From: JACZSB01 sp965372015
Lineage (GTDB): Bacteria; Fidelibacterota; Marinisomatia; SCGC-AAA003-L08; TS1B11
Assembly (NCBI GenBank): GCA_965372015.1
Contig: CBDVAP010000057.1
Span: 1-16,334, forward strand
Direction: 5' to 3'
Length of the DNA: 16,334 nt
Both the position numbers and the translations under genes were made by a program. The notes below the pieces were generated by a model. That model worked only from the letters and a program-made list of their open reading frames with translations. It did no database searches and was not told the origin of the DNA. Positions 7,944 to 15,276 of the stretch are shown one piece after another; positions within the stretch are counted from its first letter, which is position 1; every line of letters starts with the position of its first letter.

Positions 7944-9196
7944 GCGGCCATTCCTACTTGGACGGCGACGACTACCGCCGGTTGCAGGAATGTGTCCACT
8001 GCGGGTTGTGCCTGTCGGCCTGCCCCACCTATCAGGTTACCGGCGCCGAAGCCGATTCCCCCCGGGGCCGGCTGGCGTTAATGCGGGCGCTGGACCTGGA
8101 TGAAGTGCCGCCCACCCCGGCGTTTGCCCACTTGGATCTATGCCTGGGCTGCCTGGGCTGTCAAACCGCTTGCCCGGCGGGGGTGAAATATGGTCGCCTG
8201 CTAGGGCAAACCAAGGCCACCCGGAGGCCGGCTCTTTGGGTCCGCGGGGCGCTGGCAACGGTTACCGGACCCGGGCTGCTGCGCATGCTCACCGCCTGGT
8301 TGCGCCTGATCCAGAAAATCCGGCTGGACCGGCTGTTGATCCGCTTCCCGCTGTTGCCGCAGGCTGTTCGCATGCAACTGCGAGGTCTGCCGCGCCTGAG
8401 AGGACCGGCCTTCACGCGCACTGCGGAGCAGCTATTGCCGTCCGTCCATCCAGCGGGATTGCGCCAAGGCCGGGTCGCCCTGTTCACCGGCTGCGTCATG
8501 GACCACTGGTATCAACCGGTGCACGCTGCCACCACGCGTTTGCTGCAATGGAACGGCTACGAGGTAGTCATTCCCACGGGGCAGGGTTGTTGCGGGGCAC
8601 TGCACGCCCACACCGGGCTGCTGGGGGAGGCCGAGGAAATGCTGCAGCGGAACCGAGGCGCTCTGGCCGGCATCGAGGCCCAGGCGCTGATAGTGAACGC
8701 CGCCGGGTGTGGGGCGCAGCTGAGTGACAATCTGTGGTCTAACGGCCAGGGGCCACCGGTAGTGGACCTGAGTGTTTTCCTGGCTGAACACCTGTTGAAG
8801 CCGCCGCAATTTAAACTACCGGAGATTACTACCTACGACGCGGCTTGCCACCTTTACCATGCCCAAGGGGTGCAGGCGGCCCCGTGGCAGCTGCTGGAGC
8901 TGGCCTGTGAAGCGGTGGAAACCTTGCCGGAAGCCGAGCAATGCTGTGGCAGCGCCGGGCTTTACAGCCTGGTGCAAGGTCAAATGTCGCGGAAGGTGCT
9001 GGCACTGAAGGTCGAGCAATTGCGCCGGTTGAAATCGACGAAGCTGGTGACTACCAATCCGGGGTGCCAGATGCAACTCCAGGCTGGGCTGCAAGCGGCG
9101 GGGATACCCATGGCGGTGTGCCATTTGAGTGAAGTGCTGGACCGGGCGTATCGCCGGGACCCGGCCTACCGGCAGACCTTCAACCTCAGCGATTAG
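7937..9196 (+). CDS. glcF: glycolate oxidase iron-sulfur subunit GlcF
   Basis: The electron-transfer subunit of glycolate oxidase, 419 residues. Two [4Fe-4S] ferredoxin motifs near the N-terminus are complete: Cys19, 22, 25, 29 (CVHCGLCLSACP) and Cys69, 72, 75, 79 (CLGCLGCQTACP). Two CCG domains follow, with cysteine pairs at 218-219 (GCCGALHAH) and 336-337 (QCCGSAG), as in heterodisulfide-reductase-type subunits. The first codon is GTG at 7937, overlapping the end of glcE, with GGAGGA at 7928-7933 just upstream. No glcC-type regulator, glcG or glycolate permease is present in the window. Confidence 0.92.
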   Translation: MVSGHSYLDGDDYRRLQECVHCGLCLSACPTYQVTGAEADSPRGRLALMRALDLDEVPPTPAFAHLDLCLGCLGCQTACPAGVKYGRLLGQTKATRRPALWVRGALATVTGPGLLRMLTAWLRLIQKIRLDRLLIRFPLLPQAVRMQLRGLPRLRGPAFTRTAEQLLPSVHPAGLRQGRVALFTGCVMDHWYQPVHAATTRLLQWNGYEVVIPTGQGCCGALHAHTGLLGEAEEMLQRNRGALAGIEAQALIVNAAGCGAQLSDNLWSNGQGPPVVDLSVFLAEHLLKPPQFKLPEITTYDAACHLYHAQGVQAAPWQLLELACEAVETLPEAEQCCGSAGLYSLVQGQMSRKVLALKVEQLRRLKSTKLVTTNPGCQMQLQAGLQAAGIPMAVCHLSEVLDRAYRRDPAYRQTFNLSD

Positions 9197-9361
9197 GGCT
9201 GCTTGTCCAGTAGGCTTGCCTCCGATCGGCGATGGAAACACCTATCCAACTTGAAGCGTAGCGGTCCGGCAGCTTGCTCGGTGGCTATGGCAACAGCGAG
9301 TAGCGCTCAAGACTATTATTTTGAAGGGGAAATTAAGGGAGGCGAAGTGTTATAAAAAAAA

Positions 9362-9430
9362 GCCGGACACGGTCTCCTAATAACAATAGAGCAATTTACC
9401 TTTGAGGAGATGTCCAAGACCATGTCCGGC
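9362..9430. repeat. 14-bp inverted repeat enclosing a possible translation start
   Basis: GCCGGACACGGTCT (9362-9375) and AGACCATGTCCGGC (9417-9430) are inverted copies with one mismatch, 41 bases apart. A run of A precedes the left arm. The right arm overlaps two ATGTCC repeats, and GAGGAG with ATG (9404-9412) lies just inside. TCTCC at 9373-9377 is also complementary to GGAGA at 9406-9410, so the left arm could instead hide the ribosome-binding site. It could be a regulatory RNA fold or the remnant of a mobile-element end. Confidence 0.5.
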
Positions 9431-9538
9431 GAAACAACGAGAGCAGGTCGCGGGGGCCTGCAAAGTTGGGCCGGTATCCAGTGGGGGCGGTTTAAGGACT
9501 ATCGATTAGACGGCTTGGGAACCCGTCCATCTATTTAA
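9410..9538 (+). CDS. doubtful small ORF (42 residues)
   Basis: An ATG preceded by GAGGAG opens a 42-codon frame that begins MSKTMSGETT and ends in GLGTRPSI before TAA. The product is basic, has several Gly, Trp and Arg residues, and matches no family I know. The third-base G+C is only slightly above half, weaker than in the neighbouring genes. The Shine-Dalgarno-like sequence abuts the first ATG; the in-frame ATG at 9422 has a spacing of 12. It could be a leader peptide, a small protein or the fossil 5' end of a larger gene. Confidence 0.2.
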   Translation: MSKTMSGETTRAGRGGLQSWAGIQWGRFKDYRLDGLGTRPSI

Positions 9539-9570
9539 CCACCACGAAGGATCGGGGAGTAAATCCCCTG

Positions 9571-9714
9571 ATGAGAGAGGAGGAGAAGAAGGAGGAAAAT
9601 AGCCTAGTCGCCTATTCCACACCTCAACTGGATCCGGCTCAATTTTCAAAAAACGTTAACCAAGTACAGAGCAAACTTAACACGAGAAAAAGGACATGTC
9701 TACCTTTTTTATAA
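9571..9714 (+). CDS. doubtful small ORF (47 residues)
   Basis: A 47-codon frame starts at ATG 9571 inside a small hairpin. It opens with a Glu/Lys/Arg-rich stretch (MREEEKKEEN) encoded by the homopurine run and ends at TAA in AT-rich DNA. There is no ribosome-binding site upstream and no family resemblance. It is listed only because nothing else explains the segment, and it is probably not a gene. Confidence 0.12.
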   Translation: MREEEKKEENSLVAYSTPQLDPAQFSKNVNQVQSKLNTRKRTCLPFL

Positions 9715-9806
9715 TATTTTTGTCTTCCACCGTTCCCACCCGTCCAGCCCTTCAGGACCGGAAAAGTGGTTGCAAAAGCCGGTTGAGGCCGCTCGGGCGG
9801 CAAGGT

Positions 9807-10283
9807 TTATCTCCCCGATTTGAGTGCCTCGAGGTGCTCCGGTCCAATCATTTGGGCCAGTTCATGCCTCTTGCGGCGCATGCCCTCGGCCAGCTCGGCC
9901 AGGGTTTGATGATGCAGAGTTTCTTGGACCAGGTCCTTGATATACTGCCACTGGTTGTGTAGTGGGCAGACAGCGTCGTCCGAGCAGATATCCAACCCGA
10001 TCACGCACATTTCCTGCTCGGGGGGTGGTCCTTCGATGGCACTGACCACCTGGAGCATGGTGATCTTTCCGGCCGACCGGGCCAGCTTGATACCACCGTT
10101 GCGTCCGCGGTAGCTTTTGATCAGGTGATGGCGGGTTAGGGTTTGCACTAGCTTGGCCAGGAAATGCCTGGGGATATCATAGGCTTCGGCGATGGAACTA
10201 ACCATGGCCAGACCGCGATCCTCGTGCTCGGCGAGGTAAATCATGGCCTGTAGAGCGTATTCAGCTGATTTGGAATAAAGCAT
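9807..10283 (-). CDS. Rrf2-family transcriptional regulator, probable Fe-S type
   Basis: A 158-residue Rrf2 protein. The N-terminal winged helix is complete: SKSAEYALQAMIYLA (4-18), the recognition region IPRHFLAKLVQTL (37-49), and the wing SYRGRNGGIKLAR (57-69). Three cysteines follow in the usual ligand region, C93-x6-C100-x5-C106 (CVIGLDICSDDAVC). IscR has x5/x5 and NsrR x7/x5, so the spacing is intermediate. A [2Fe-2S] cluster that senses redox state, NO or Fe-S status is likely but not proven. The ATG at 10283 lacks a strong ribosome-binding site. It is divergent from the acyl-CoA dehydrogenase and may control it and itself; the regulon is unknown. Confidence 0.9.
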   Translation of the reverse strand: MLYSKSAEYALQAMIYLAEHEDRGLAMVSSIAEAYDIPRHFLAKLVQTLTRHHLIKSYRGRNGGIKLARSAGKITMLQVVSAIEGPPPEQEMCVIGLDICSDDAVCPLHNQWQYIKDLVQETLHHQTLAELAEGMRRKRHELAQMIGPEHLEALKSGR

Positions 10284-10303
10284 GATAATGAGATATATTT
10301 ATC
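10284..10303. promoter_or_regulatory. imperfect dyad next to the Rrf2 start
   Basis: GATAA (10284-10288) and TTATC (10299-10303) form an outer 5-base dyad with a 10-base AT-rich centre, abutting the Rrf2 start codon in the 167-base divergent gap. Its place would suit an autoregulatory operator. The inner bases match the symmetry poorly, so the support is weak. Confidence 0.25.
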
Positions 10304-10450
10304 CAAAATTAGCCTTTTTCCGGGGGATTGGCAATTCTATTTTCGGGCCGGGTTTAAATTTCACCATCGCCGCAGGATCAAGGTGGGTTAAATTCGTATT
10401 CCTTGGGGCGGCCGAACAGGAAAACAGATTTTAAAAGAGGCATTTTATTT

Positions 10451-11626
10451 ATGGATACTGTTTTGCGTGGCCTGGACTACGCCATGATTTCCAGCCTGCT
10501 GACCGAGGAGGAAATCCTGGTTCAGCACACCGCCCGGGACTTTGTCGAGGCTGAGGTGCTACCGGTCATTACTAAGCATCATCGCGACGAGACCTTCCCG
10601 GAAGAATTAGTGCCGCGGCTGGGAGCGCTGGGATATTTGGGCTCGGTGTACCCGGAGGAATATGGCGGCGCCGGTCTGGGGGCCGTGGCTTATGGCCTGC
10701 TCAACCAGGAACTGGAACGGGGTGATTCGGCGCTACGATCATTTGTATCGGTGCAAACTTCCCTGGCGATGTACCCCATCTGGGCCTTCGGCAGCGATGA
10801 GCAGAAACGGCGCTGGCTGCCGACCATGGCGTCGGGGAAGGCCATCGGTTGTTTCGGGCTGACCGAACCTGATGTGGGGTCGGATCCGGGAGCCATGCGC
10901 ACCCAGGCCAGGAAGGCCACCGATGGCTGGGTGCTAAACGGCGCCAAGATGTGGATCACCAACGGCACTATCGCCGACCTGGCCATTGTCTGGGCCCGGG
11001 ACGAGCAGGGGGAAGTTCAGGGTTTTATCGTGGAACGCGGTTTCAAGGGATTCTCGGCCCCTAAAATGGAAGGCAAGCTTTCTCTGCGGGCCTCGATCAC
11101 CTCTGAGCTGGTGCTGGATGATGTGCCGGTACCGGAGGCCAACCGGTTGCCCGAGGCCCGAGGCCTGGCCGCACCGTTGAAATGCCTGACCCAGGCCCGT
11201 TACGGCATCGCCTGGGGAGTTATTGGAGCCGCCATGGCCTGTTACGAAACCGCTCTGCGGTACGCCGGGGAAAGGATCCAATTCGGCAAGCCCATCGCCG
11301 CCTTCCAGCTTAGCCAGCGGAAGCTGGTCTGGATGGTAACCGAGATAACCAAGGCACAGCTATTGGCCCTGCAACTGGGCCGGCTCAAAGAGCAGGGCCG
11401 GCTACGCTACCAGCAGGTGGCGTTGGCCAAACGCAATAACGTCTGGATGGCCCGGGAATGTGCCCGTCTGGCGCGGGAACTTCTGGGGGCCAACGGCATT
11501 ATCGACGAGTACCCCGTGATGCGGCACCTCATGAACTTGGAAAGCGTATACACTTACGAAGGTACTCACGAGATGCATACACTGATTGTAGGGGAAGATT
11601 TAACCGGGCTGTCGGCTTTCAACTGA
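10451..11626 (+). CDS. gcdH: acyl-CoA dehydrogenase, glutaryl-CoA dehydrogenase-like
   Basis: A 391-residue FAD acyl-CoA dehydrogenase whose sequence closely follows glutaryl-CoA dehydrogenase. It has LRSFVSVQTSL near residues 95-105 (R96 matches the substrate-carboxylate Arg94 of the human enzyme), CFGLTEPDVGSDPGAM, the MWITNG flavin loop, LRASIT, ARYGIAWG, and the catalytic base Glu370 in TYEGTHE. Such enzymes oxidise and decarboxylate glutaryl-CoA to crotonyl-CoA, passing electrons to ETF. The ATG at 10451 is chosen over an upstream in-frame start at 10403 because the 16 extra residues are unlike the family and AAGAGG lies about 10 bases before it. No ETF or glutarate genes are nearby, so substrate assignment rests on motif similarity. 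Confidence 0.85.
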   Translation: MDTVLRGLDYAMISSLLTEEEILVQHTARDFVEAEVLPVITKHHRDETFPEELVPRLGALGYLGSVYPEEYGGAGLGAVAYGLLNQELERGDSALRSFVSVQTSLAMYPIWAFGSDEQKRRWLPTMASGKAIGCFGLTEPDVGSDPGAMRTQARKATDGWVLNGAKMWITNGTIADLAIVWARDEQGEVQGFIVERGFKGFSAPKMEGKLSLRASITSELVLDDVPVPEANRLPEARGLAAPLKCLTQARYGIAWGVIGAAMACYETALRYAGERIQFGKPIAAFQLSQRKLVWMVTEITKAQLLALQLGRLKEQGRLRYQQVALAKRNNVWMARECARLARELLGANGIIDEYPVMRHLMNLESVYTYEGTHEMHTLIVGEDLTGLSAFN

Positions 11627-11667
11627 GACCGAGGCCATCAACAAAGCCAAGTAAGGAGTAATATTAA

Positions 11668-12039
11668 ATGGAATTAAGAGCTGCAAGAATAATAGGACTA
11701 ACCACACTGGTCGGGTTGCTGGCCTTGGGCTGCGGTCAAACAAAAGCCGAGACGGCCGATGTTTCTATCAACAGCGCAGTTTGTGAATTATGCGCCAACC
11801 GGATCCAGACGGCGGTAGCTGAAATGGATGGAGTCAAGGGGATCAATGTAGATATTGAAAATCACCTGGCCCAGGTTACTTTCTATTCCGGCAAGACCAA
11901 TCTGGTGGCTATCGAAACTGTGATCTCGGAGTTAGGCTATGGCGCCAACGACAAACCGGCCGATCCGTTAGGCTATGCCAAGCTGCCCGCCTGCTGCCAG
12001 GCTGGGGGCGACCACGACAAAGCCAAAATGGAGATGTAA
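11668..12039 (+). CDS. lipoprotein with heavy-metal-associated (HMA) domain
   Basis: A 123-residue predicted lipoprotein. The signal peptide ends in a lipobox, LALGC, with acylated Cys22. Residues about 31-95 form an HMA/MerP-like ferredoxin-fold domain with the metal pair C39-E-L-C42 in the usual first loop (AVCELCANRIQTAV), then typical 'GVKGINVDIENHLAQVTF' and 'ISELGYGA' elements. The tail adds possible ligands: Cys109-Cys110, His116 and Met residues. TAAGGAG at 11652-11658 lies nine bases before the ATG. It starts 41 bases after gcdH and is followed by a strong terminator. It probably binds Cu, Hg or a similar soft metal at the envelope; no transporter or resistance gene accompanies it. 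Confidence 0.85.
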   Translation: MELRAARIIGLTTLVGLLALGCGQTKAETADVSINSAVCELCANRIQTAVAEMDGVKGINVDIENHLAQVTFYSGKTNLVAIETVISELGYGANDKPADPLGYAKLPACCQAGGDHDKAKMEM

Positions 12040-12063
12040 TATTTCCTGGACAGCCAGTCAATC

Positions 12064-12088
12064 AAGGCCCGGGCAACCGGGCCTTTTC
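12064..12088 (+). terminator. intrinsic terminator
   Basis: A perfect 9-bp stem, AAGGCCCGG / CCGGGCCTT (12064-12072 and 12077-12085), is capped by a GCAA tetraloop and followed by TTTTCT. It lies 24 bases after the HMA lipoprotein stop and would end the + strand transcript. The opposite strand lacks a T-run, so it should act mainly in one direction. Confidence 0.85.
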
Positions 12089-12119
12089 TGTTGGGGGCTA
12101 ATCGTCGGGGCCTGTCGGC

Positions 12120-12887
12120 TCAGCTGCACAACTCATGTATCAGCCGCAGCCCCTGGACAGTGAGATTGGGATCGTAGGTGATGGGTGTGGCCAGCTCACC
12201 GACGATCAGCCCCCCCAACCCGCCGGTGATCACGTTGGTCATCTGCTCCCAACCGGTTTCGGCTTTTATGCGGGCCAGCATCCCGTCGATTAAGTCCACC
12301 GCGCCATAGACGATGCCGGCCTGGAGGTTGGTATCGGTGTCCTTGCCGATGACTGTCCCGGGCGCTTTGAGTTCCACCGCCGATAGCAGTGCGGCCCCGG
12401 TGAACAGGTTCCGGGCGCCGGTCTCGATGCCGGGGGCGATAACGCCACCCAGGAAATAACCCCTTTCATCGATAATGTCGAAGGTAGTGGCGGTGCCCAG
12501 GTCAACGGCCACGCCGGGCATGCCATAGAGATGCCGGGCGGCCACTACGTTGCACAACCGGTCGGCTCCCACCGTGTCAGGGTCTTTCACCTCCAACCCG
12601 ATGTTCAGGGGCAGGCGGGCGTTGACCCATAACGGCTTCAGACCCAGGTAACGCTCGATCATCTGGCCCATGGCCCGGCCCACCACCGGCGCCACCGAGC
12701 CGATAATCACGTTGCCCAGACCGGCAATGTCCACCCGGGTGTCGTCAGCCAGTAGCTTGACCGCGATCCACCAATCGTCCATGGTGTGGGTCTGATCGGT
12801 GTGCAGCCGCCAACTTTCCAGCAGCTCATCGCCATCGAAAAGGGCCAGCACAGTATTGGAATTACCGATGTCAATCGCCAGCAGCAT
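12120..12887 (-). CDS. coaX: type III pantothenate kinase
   Basis: CoaX phosphorylates pantothenate in the first step of CoA synthesis, in the cytoplasm. The protein has 255 residues, the usual length. ASKHA-fold motifs are visible: the phosphate loop DIGNSN at 6-11, GADR at 107-110 with its catalytic Asp, DLGTATTFD at 129-137, GGVIAPGI near 147-154, and ITGG at 220-223. The ATG at 12887 has AAGGAA (12892-12897, complementary strand) just upstream. It is the last gene of the mutase-birA-coaX run, 30 bases after birA, a pairing common in bacteria. It is convergent with the lipoprotein gene. Confidence 0.95.
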   Translation of the reverse strand: MLLAIDIGNSNTVLALFDGDELLESWRLHTDQTHTMDDWWIAVKLLADDTRVDIAGLGNVIIGSVAPVVGRAMGQMIERYLGLKPLWVNARLPLNIGLEVKDPDTVGADRLCNVVAARHLYGMPGVAVDLGTATTFDIIDERGYFLGGVIAPGIETGARNLFTGAALLSAVELKAPGTVIGKDTDTNLQAGIVYGAVDLIDGMLARIKAETGWEQMTNVITGGLGGLIVGELATPITYDPNLTVQGLRLIHELCS

Positions 12888-12917
12888 GTGCTTCCTTTCG
12901 CGCTCTCAGGGGAATTT

Positions 12918-13688
12918 TTAGGTCTCCGACCATTCCAGATCGCCGGCGGTCACCACGTAGGTGCGCTTTCCCCGCTGGACCAACCCGTGGCCATCGTCAT
13001 CGATGCCGGTGAACTTTCCCTCCAACTGTTCCCCGCCGTCATTGAACCCCATTACGTGGCCCAGATGATCACAGCGCTCCAGCCATAGCTGCGGCACCGC
13101 TGCCAGGTCGCCCGCGAGCACTTCCTCCAGCCGGGCCAGCAGTCGCGCCAGGACCAGTTCCCGCTCCAGGGTCTTACCCGTTTCAATTAGAGCCGAGGTA
13201 ACCCCAGAGCGCAACTCTTTAGGGAAATCCTCCCGAGTCTCATTGACGTTCACCCCCACACCGGCTACCACAATTGGTCCCTCATCAGCCAGTCGGCTTT
13301 CAATCAATATGCCACCCAGTTTCTTGCGGGAGACCAGCACATCGTTGGGCCACTTTAGACCGGCCGGGATTCCCAAACTCCGCAGGCCATCGGCCACCGC
13401 CACCCCGGCCGCCAGGGAAATCAGCCCCAGCTGGGCCACCCGGACTTCGGGAAGCAGCAAAATCGAAAAGAGCACACCCATCCCCGGCGCGGAGTGCCAG
13501 CGGCGGCCCTTGCGGCCCCGGCCGTAGCGCTGGTCGTCGGTCACCACCACGTGGCCCTGTTCCGCCAGTCCCTGCTCCAACAGCTCCCACAAATCATCGT
13601 TAGTGGACTCGGTGAAGGGGTAGTAGGAAATGCTCCTGCCCAATTCCCGGGTGGTGAGCAGTTCGGCTATGTGCTCCAGGTCCACCAC
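12918..13688 (-). CDS. birA: biotin--[biotin carboxyl carrier protein] ligase, no HTH domain
   Basis: A 256-residue biotin protein ligase that makes biotinyl-AMP and attaches biotin to carboxylase carrier domains. The biotin/ATP loop GRGRKGRRW is at 56-64, KWPND (catalytic Lys113) at 112-116, KKLGGIL at 122-128 and GVGVNVN at 143-149. A C-terminal SH3-like domain covers about 205-256. There is no N-terminal winged helix, so this ligase should not act as the biotin-operon repressor known from E. coli BirA. The first codon is GTG at 13688, six bases after the mutase stop, with a second GTG next to it. There is no clear ribosome-binding site, which suggests coupling to the mutase. Confidence 0.93.
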   Translation of the reverse strand: MVDLEHIAELLTTRELGRSISYYPFTESTNDDLWELLEQGLAEQGHVVVTDDQRYGRGRKGRRWHSAPGMGVLFSILLLPEVRVAQLGLISLAAGVAVADGLRSLGIPAGLKWPNDVLVSRKKLGGILIESRLADEGPIVVAGVGVNVNETREDFPKELRSGVTSALIETGKTLERELVLARLLARLEEVLAGDLAAVPQLWLERCDHLGHVMGFNDGGEQLEGKFTGIDDDGHGLVQRGKRTYVVTAGDLEWSET

Positions 13689-13694
13689 GCCCGA

Positions 13695-15224
13695 TCAGTG
13701 CGGCCGGTACTCGCCGAATACAGCTTTTAATGCCCCTGAGATCTCCCCCAGCGTGGCGTAGGCCCGGACACAGTCGATGATCGGTGGCAGCAGATTGCCC
13801 GTACCCAGGGCGATTTTTGTCAGGGCGGCCAAGCTGCGGGCAACAGCGTCCGGGTCCCGCTCCGCCTTTATCCGGACCAGCCGCTGAAGCTGGGTCTGCT
13901 CCACCTGTGGGTCCACGGTTTGCAGGCTGGCGGCCGGGTCTTCCTCCTGCTCAAAGCGGTTAACCCCTACAATAACTTGCTGGCCAGAATCCACCGCCTG
14001 CTGCCGGTCGAAAGCGGCCCGGGCGATCTGTTCCTGCTGGAAGCCGGCCTCGATGGCCGCCACTGCGCCGCCTAGCTTGTCGATCTCATCAATGAGGGTT
14101 TGGGCCTCCTGCTCCAGACGATCGGTGAGGGCCTCCACGTAAAAGCTGCCCGCCAAAGGGTCGGCCACGGCGGGGACGCCGCTCTCATAGGCGATCACCT
14201 GTTGGGTTCGCAAGGCCAGCCGTACCGATTCCTCCGACGGCAAGGCCAACGCTTCGTCGCGGCTATTGGTGTGTAGCGACTGGGTGCCGCCCAGCACGGC
14301 CGCCAGCGCCTCTAGGGTGGTGCGCACCACATTATTGTCCATCTGTTGGGCAGTTAGTGACGAGCCGGCGGTCTGGGTGTGGAAGCGGCACTGTTGCGCC
14401 TTGGGATCGGTGGCGCCGAAGCGCTCACTCATCAGCCGGGCCCACAGGCGGCGGGCCGCCCTAAACTTGGCTATTTCCTCGAAAAAATCCTGGTGCACGT
14501 TGAAGAAGAAGCTCAGCCGGCGGCCGAAATCGTCTACCGACAGGCCGGCCGCGATGGCTGCTTCCACGTAAGCGATACCATCGGCGAAGGTGAAGGCCAA
14601 CTCCTGGGCGGCGGTGGACCCGGCCTCACGGATATGGTAGCCGCTGATGGAAATGGTGTTCCACTGGGGTGCTTCCCGGCCGCACCAGGTGAACAGATCG
14701 GTGACTAAGCGCAGGGAGGGCTGGGGCGGATAGATATAGGTCCCCCGGGCGATATACTCCTTGAGAATATCGTTCTGGACTGTGCCCTGGAGCTGGGAAG
14801 GCGCGCTGTCCCGGCCCTCGGCTACTACCACGTACATGGCCAGCAAAATAGCCGCCGTGGCGTTGATAGTCATGGAAGTGGACACCTGGTCCAGCGGTAT
14901 GTCCTTGAGCAGCACCTCCATATCGGCCAAAGTTGATACCGCCACCCCGGTACGCCCCACCTCACCCCGGGCCAGCCGGTGGTCCGAGTCGTAACCCATC
15001 TGGGTGGGCAGGTCGAAGGCCACCGACAGGCCGGTCATGCCCTGGTCCAGCAGGTAGCGGAAGCGGCTGTTAGTATCCTCGGCCGAGCCGAAGCCGGCGT
15101 ACTGGCGCATGGTCCACAAGCGCTGGCTATACATCTGCGGGTAAATGCCACTGGTGAAGGGGTACTCGCCGGGACCGGGCAGGCCCGGGGGGCCGTAGAA
15201 AACGGTTTCGGGAGGCGGGGCCAT
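13695..15224 (-). CDS. methylmalonyl-CoA mutase large (catalytic) subunit, lacking a B12 domain
   Basis: A 509-residue acyl-CoA mutase catalytic subunit, the TIM-barrel part only. Methylmalonyl-CoA-type residues are kept: Tyr42 in RQYAGFG and Arg160 in EYIARGTYIYPP. The isobutyryl-CoA mutase has Phe and Gln at these two places. Gln150 in TVQNDIL and His197 in ISGYHIRE are also present. The C-terminal DxHxxG cobalamin-binding domain is absent, so a separate small subunit must exist elsewhere, as in the archaeal-type heteromeric enzyme. The N-terminus begins near GPGEYPFTSG and lacks roughly 30 residues seen in longer homologues. It interconverts (R)-methylmalonyl-CoA and succinyl-CoA. It is followed six bases later by birA; biotin is the cofactor of propionyl-CoA carboxylase, the step that makes its substrate. 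Confidence 0.93.
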   Translation of the reverse strand: MAPPPETVFYGPPGLPGPGEYPFTSGIYPQMYSQRLWTMRQYAGFGSAEDTNSRFRYLLDQGMTGLSVAFDLPTQMGYDSDHRLARGEVGRTGVAVSTLADMEVLLKDIPLDQVSTSMTINATAAILLAMYVVVAEGRDSAPSQLQGTVQNDILKEYIARGTYIYPPQPSLRLVTDLFTWCGREAPQWNTISISGYHIREAGSTAAQELAFTFADGIAYVEAAIAAGLSVDDFGRRLSFFFNVHQDFFEEIAKFRAARRLWARLMSERFGATDPKAQQCRFHTQTAGSSLTAQQMDNNVVRTTLEALAAVLGGTQSLHTNSRDEALALPSEESVRLALRTQQVIAYESGVPAVADPLAGSFYVEALTDRLEQEAQTLIDEIDKLGGAVAAIEAGFQQEQIARAAFDRQQAVDSGQQVIVGVNRFEQEEDPAASLQTVDPQVEQTQLQRLVRIKAERDPDAVARSLAALTKIALGTGNLLPPIIDCVRAYATLGEISGALKAVFGEYRPH

Positions 15225-15276
15225 GACGTTGGAATTTACGATAGTGTAGCGCGATTGCCAGGGGTGGGGTGCGTAT

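Larger units (their letters stand above)
9197..9806. other. 610-base stretch without a convincing gene
   Basis: Between glcF and the Rrf2 gene I see no confident coding region on either strand. Base composition falls along it: about half G+C around 9360-9600, and strongly AT-rich at 9640-9725 (including ATAATATTTTTG). It contains an inverted repeat at 9362-9430, a small open frame at 9410-9538, a hairpin at 9551-9572 (GGGGA/TCCCC stem), a homopurine run at 9573-9599 with an AAGGAGG that has no start codon behind it, and another small frame at 9571-9714. A short GCCGC/GCGGC stem at 9788-9801 lies just past the Rrf2 stop. Decayed mobile DNA and an untranslated RNA are both possible. Confidence 0.6.

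Noticed and set aside
9340..9806. An intact insertion sequence
   Set aside because: The inverted repeats are only 41 bases apart and no transposase frame is present. At most it is a remnant.
13695..15224. A truncated or frameshifted mutase that has lost its B12 domain
   Set aside because: The protein ends in the normal linker region (GALKAVFGEYRPH) right before birA, as in two-subunit mutases; no B12-domain remnant is visible in the next bases.
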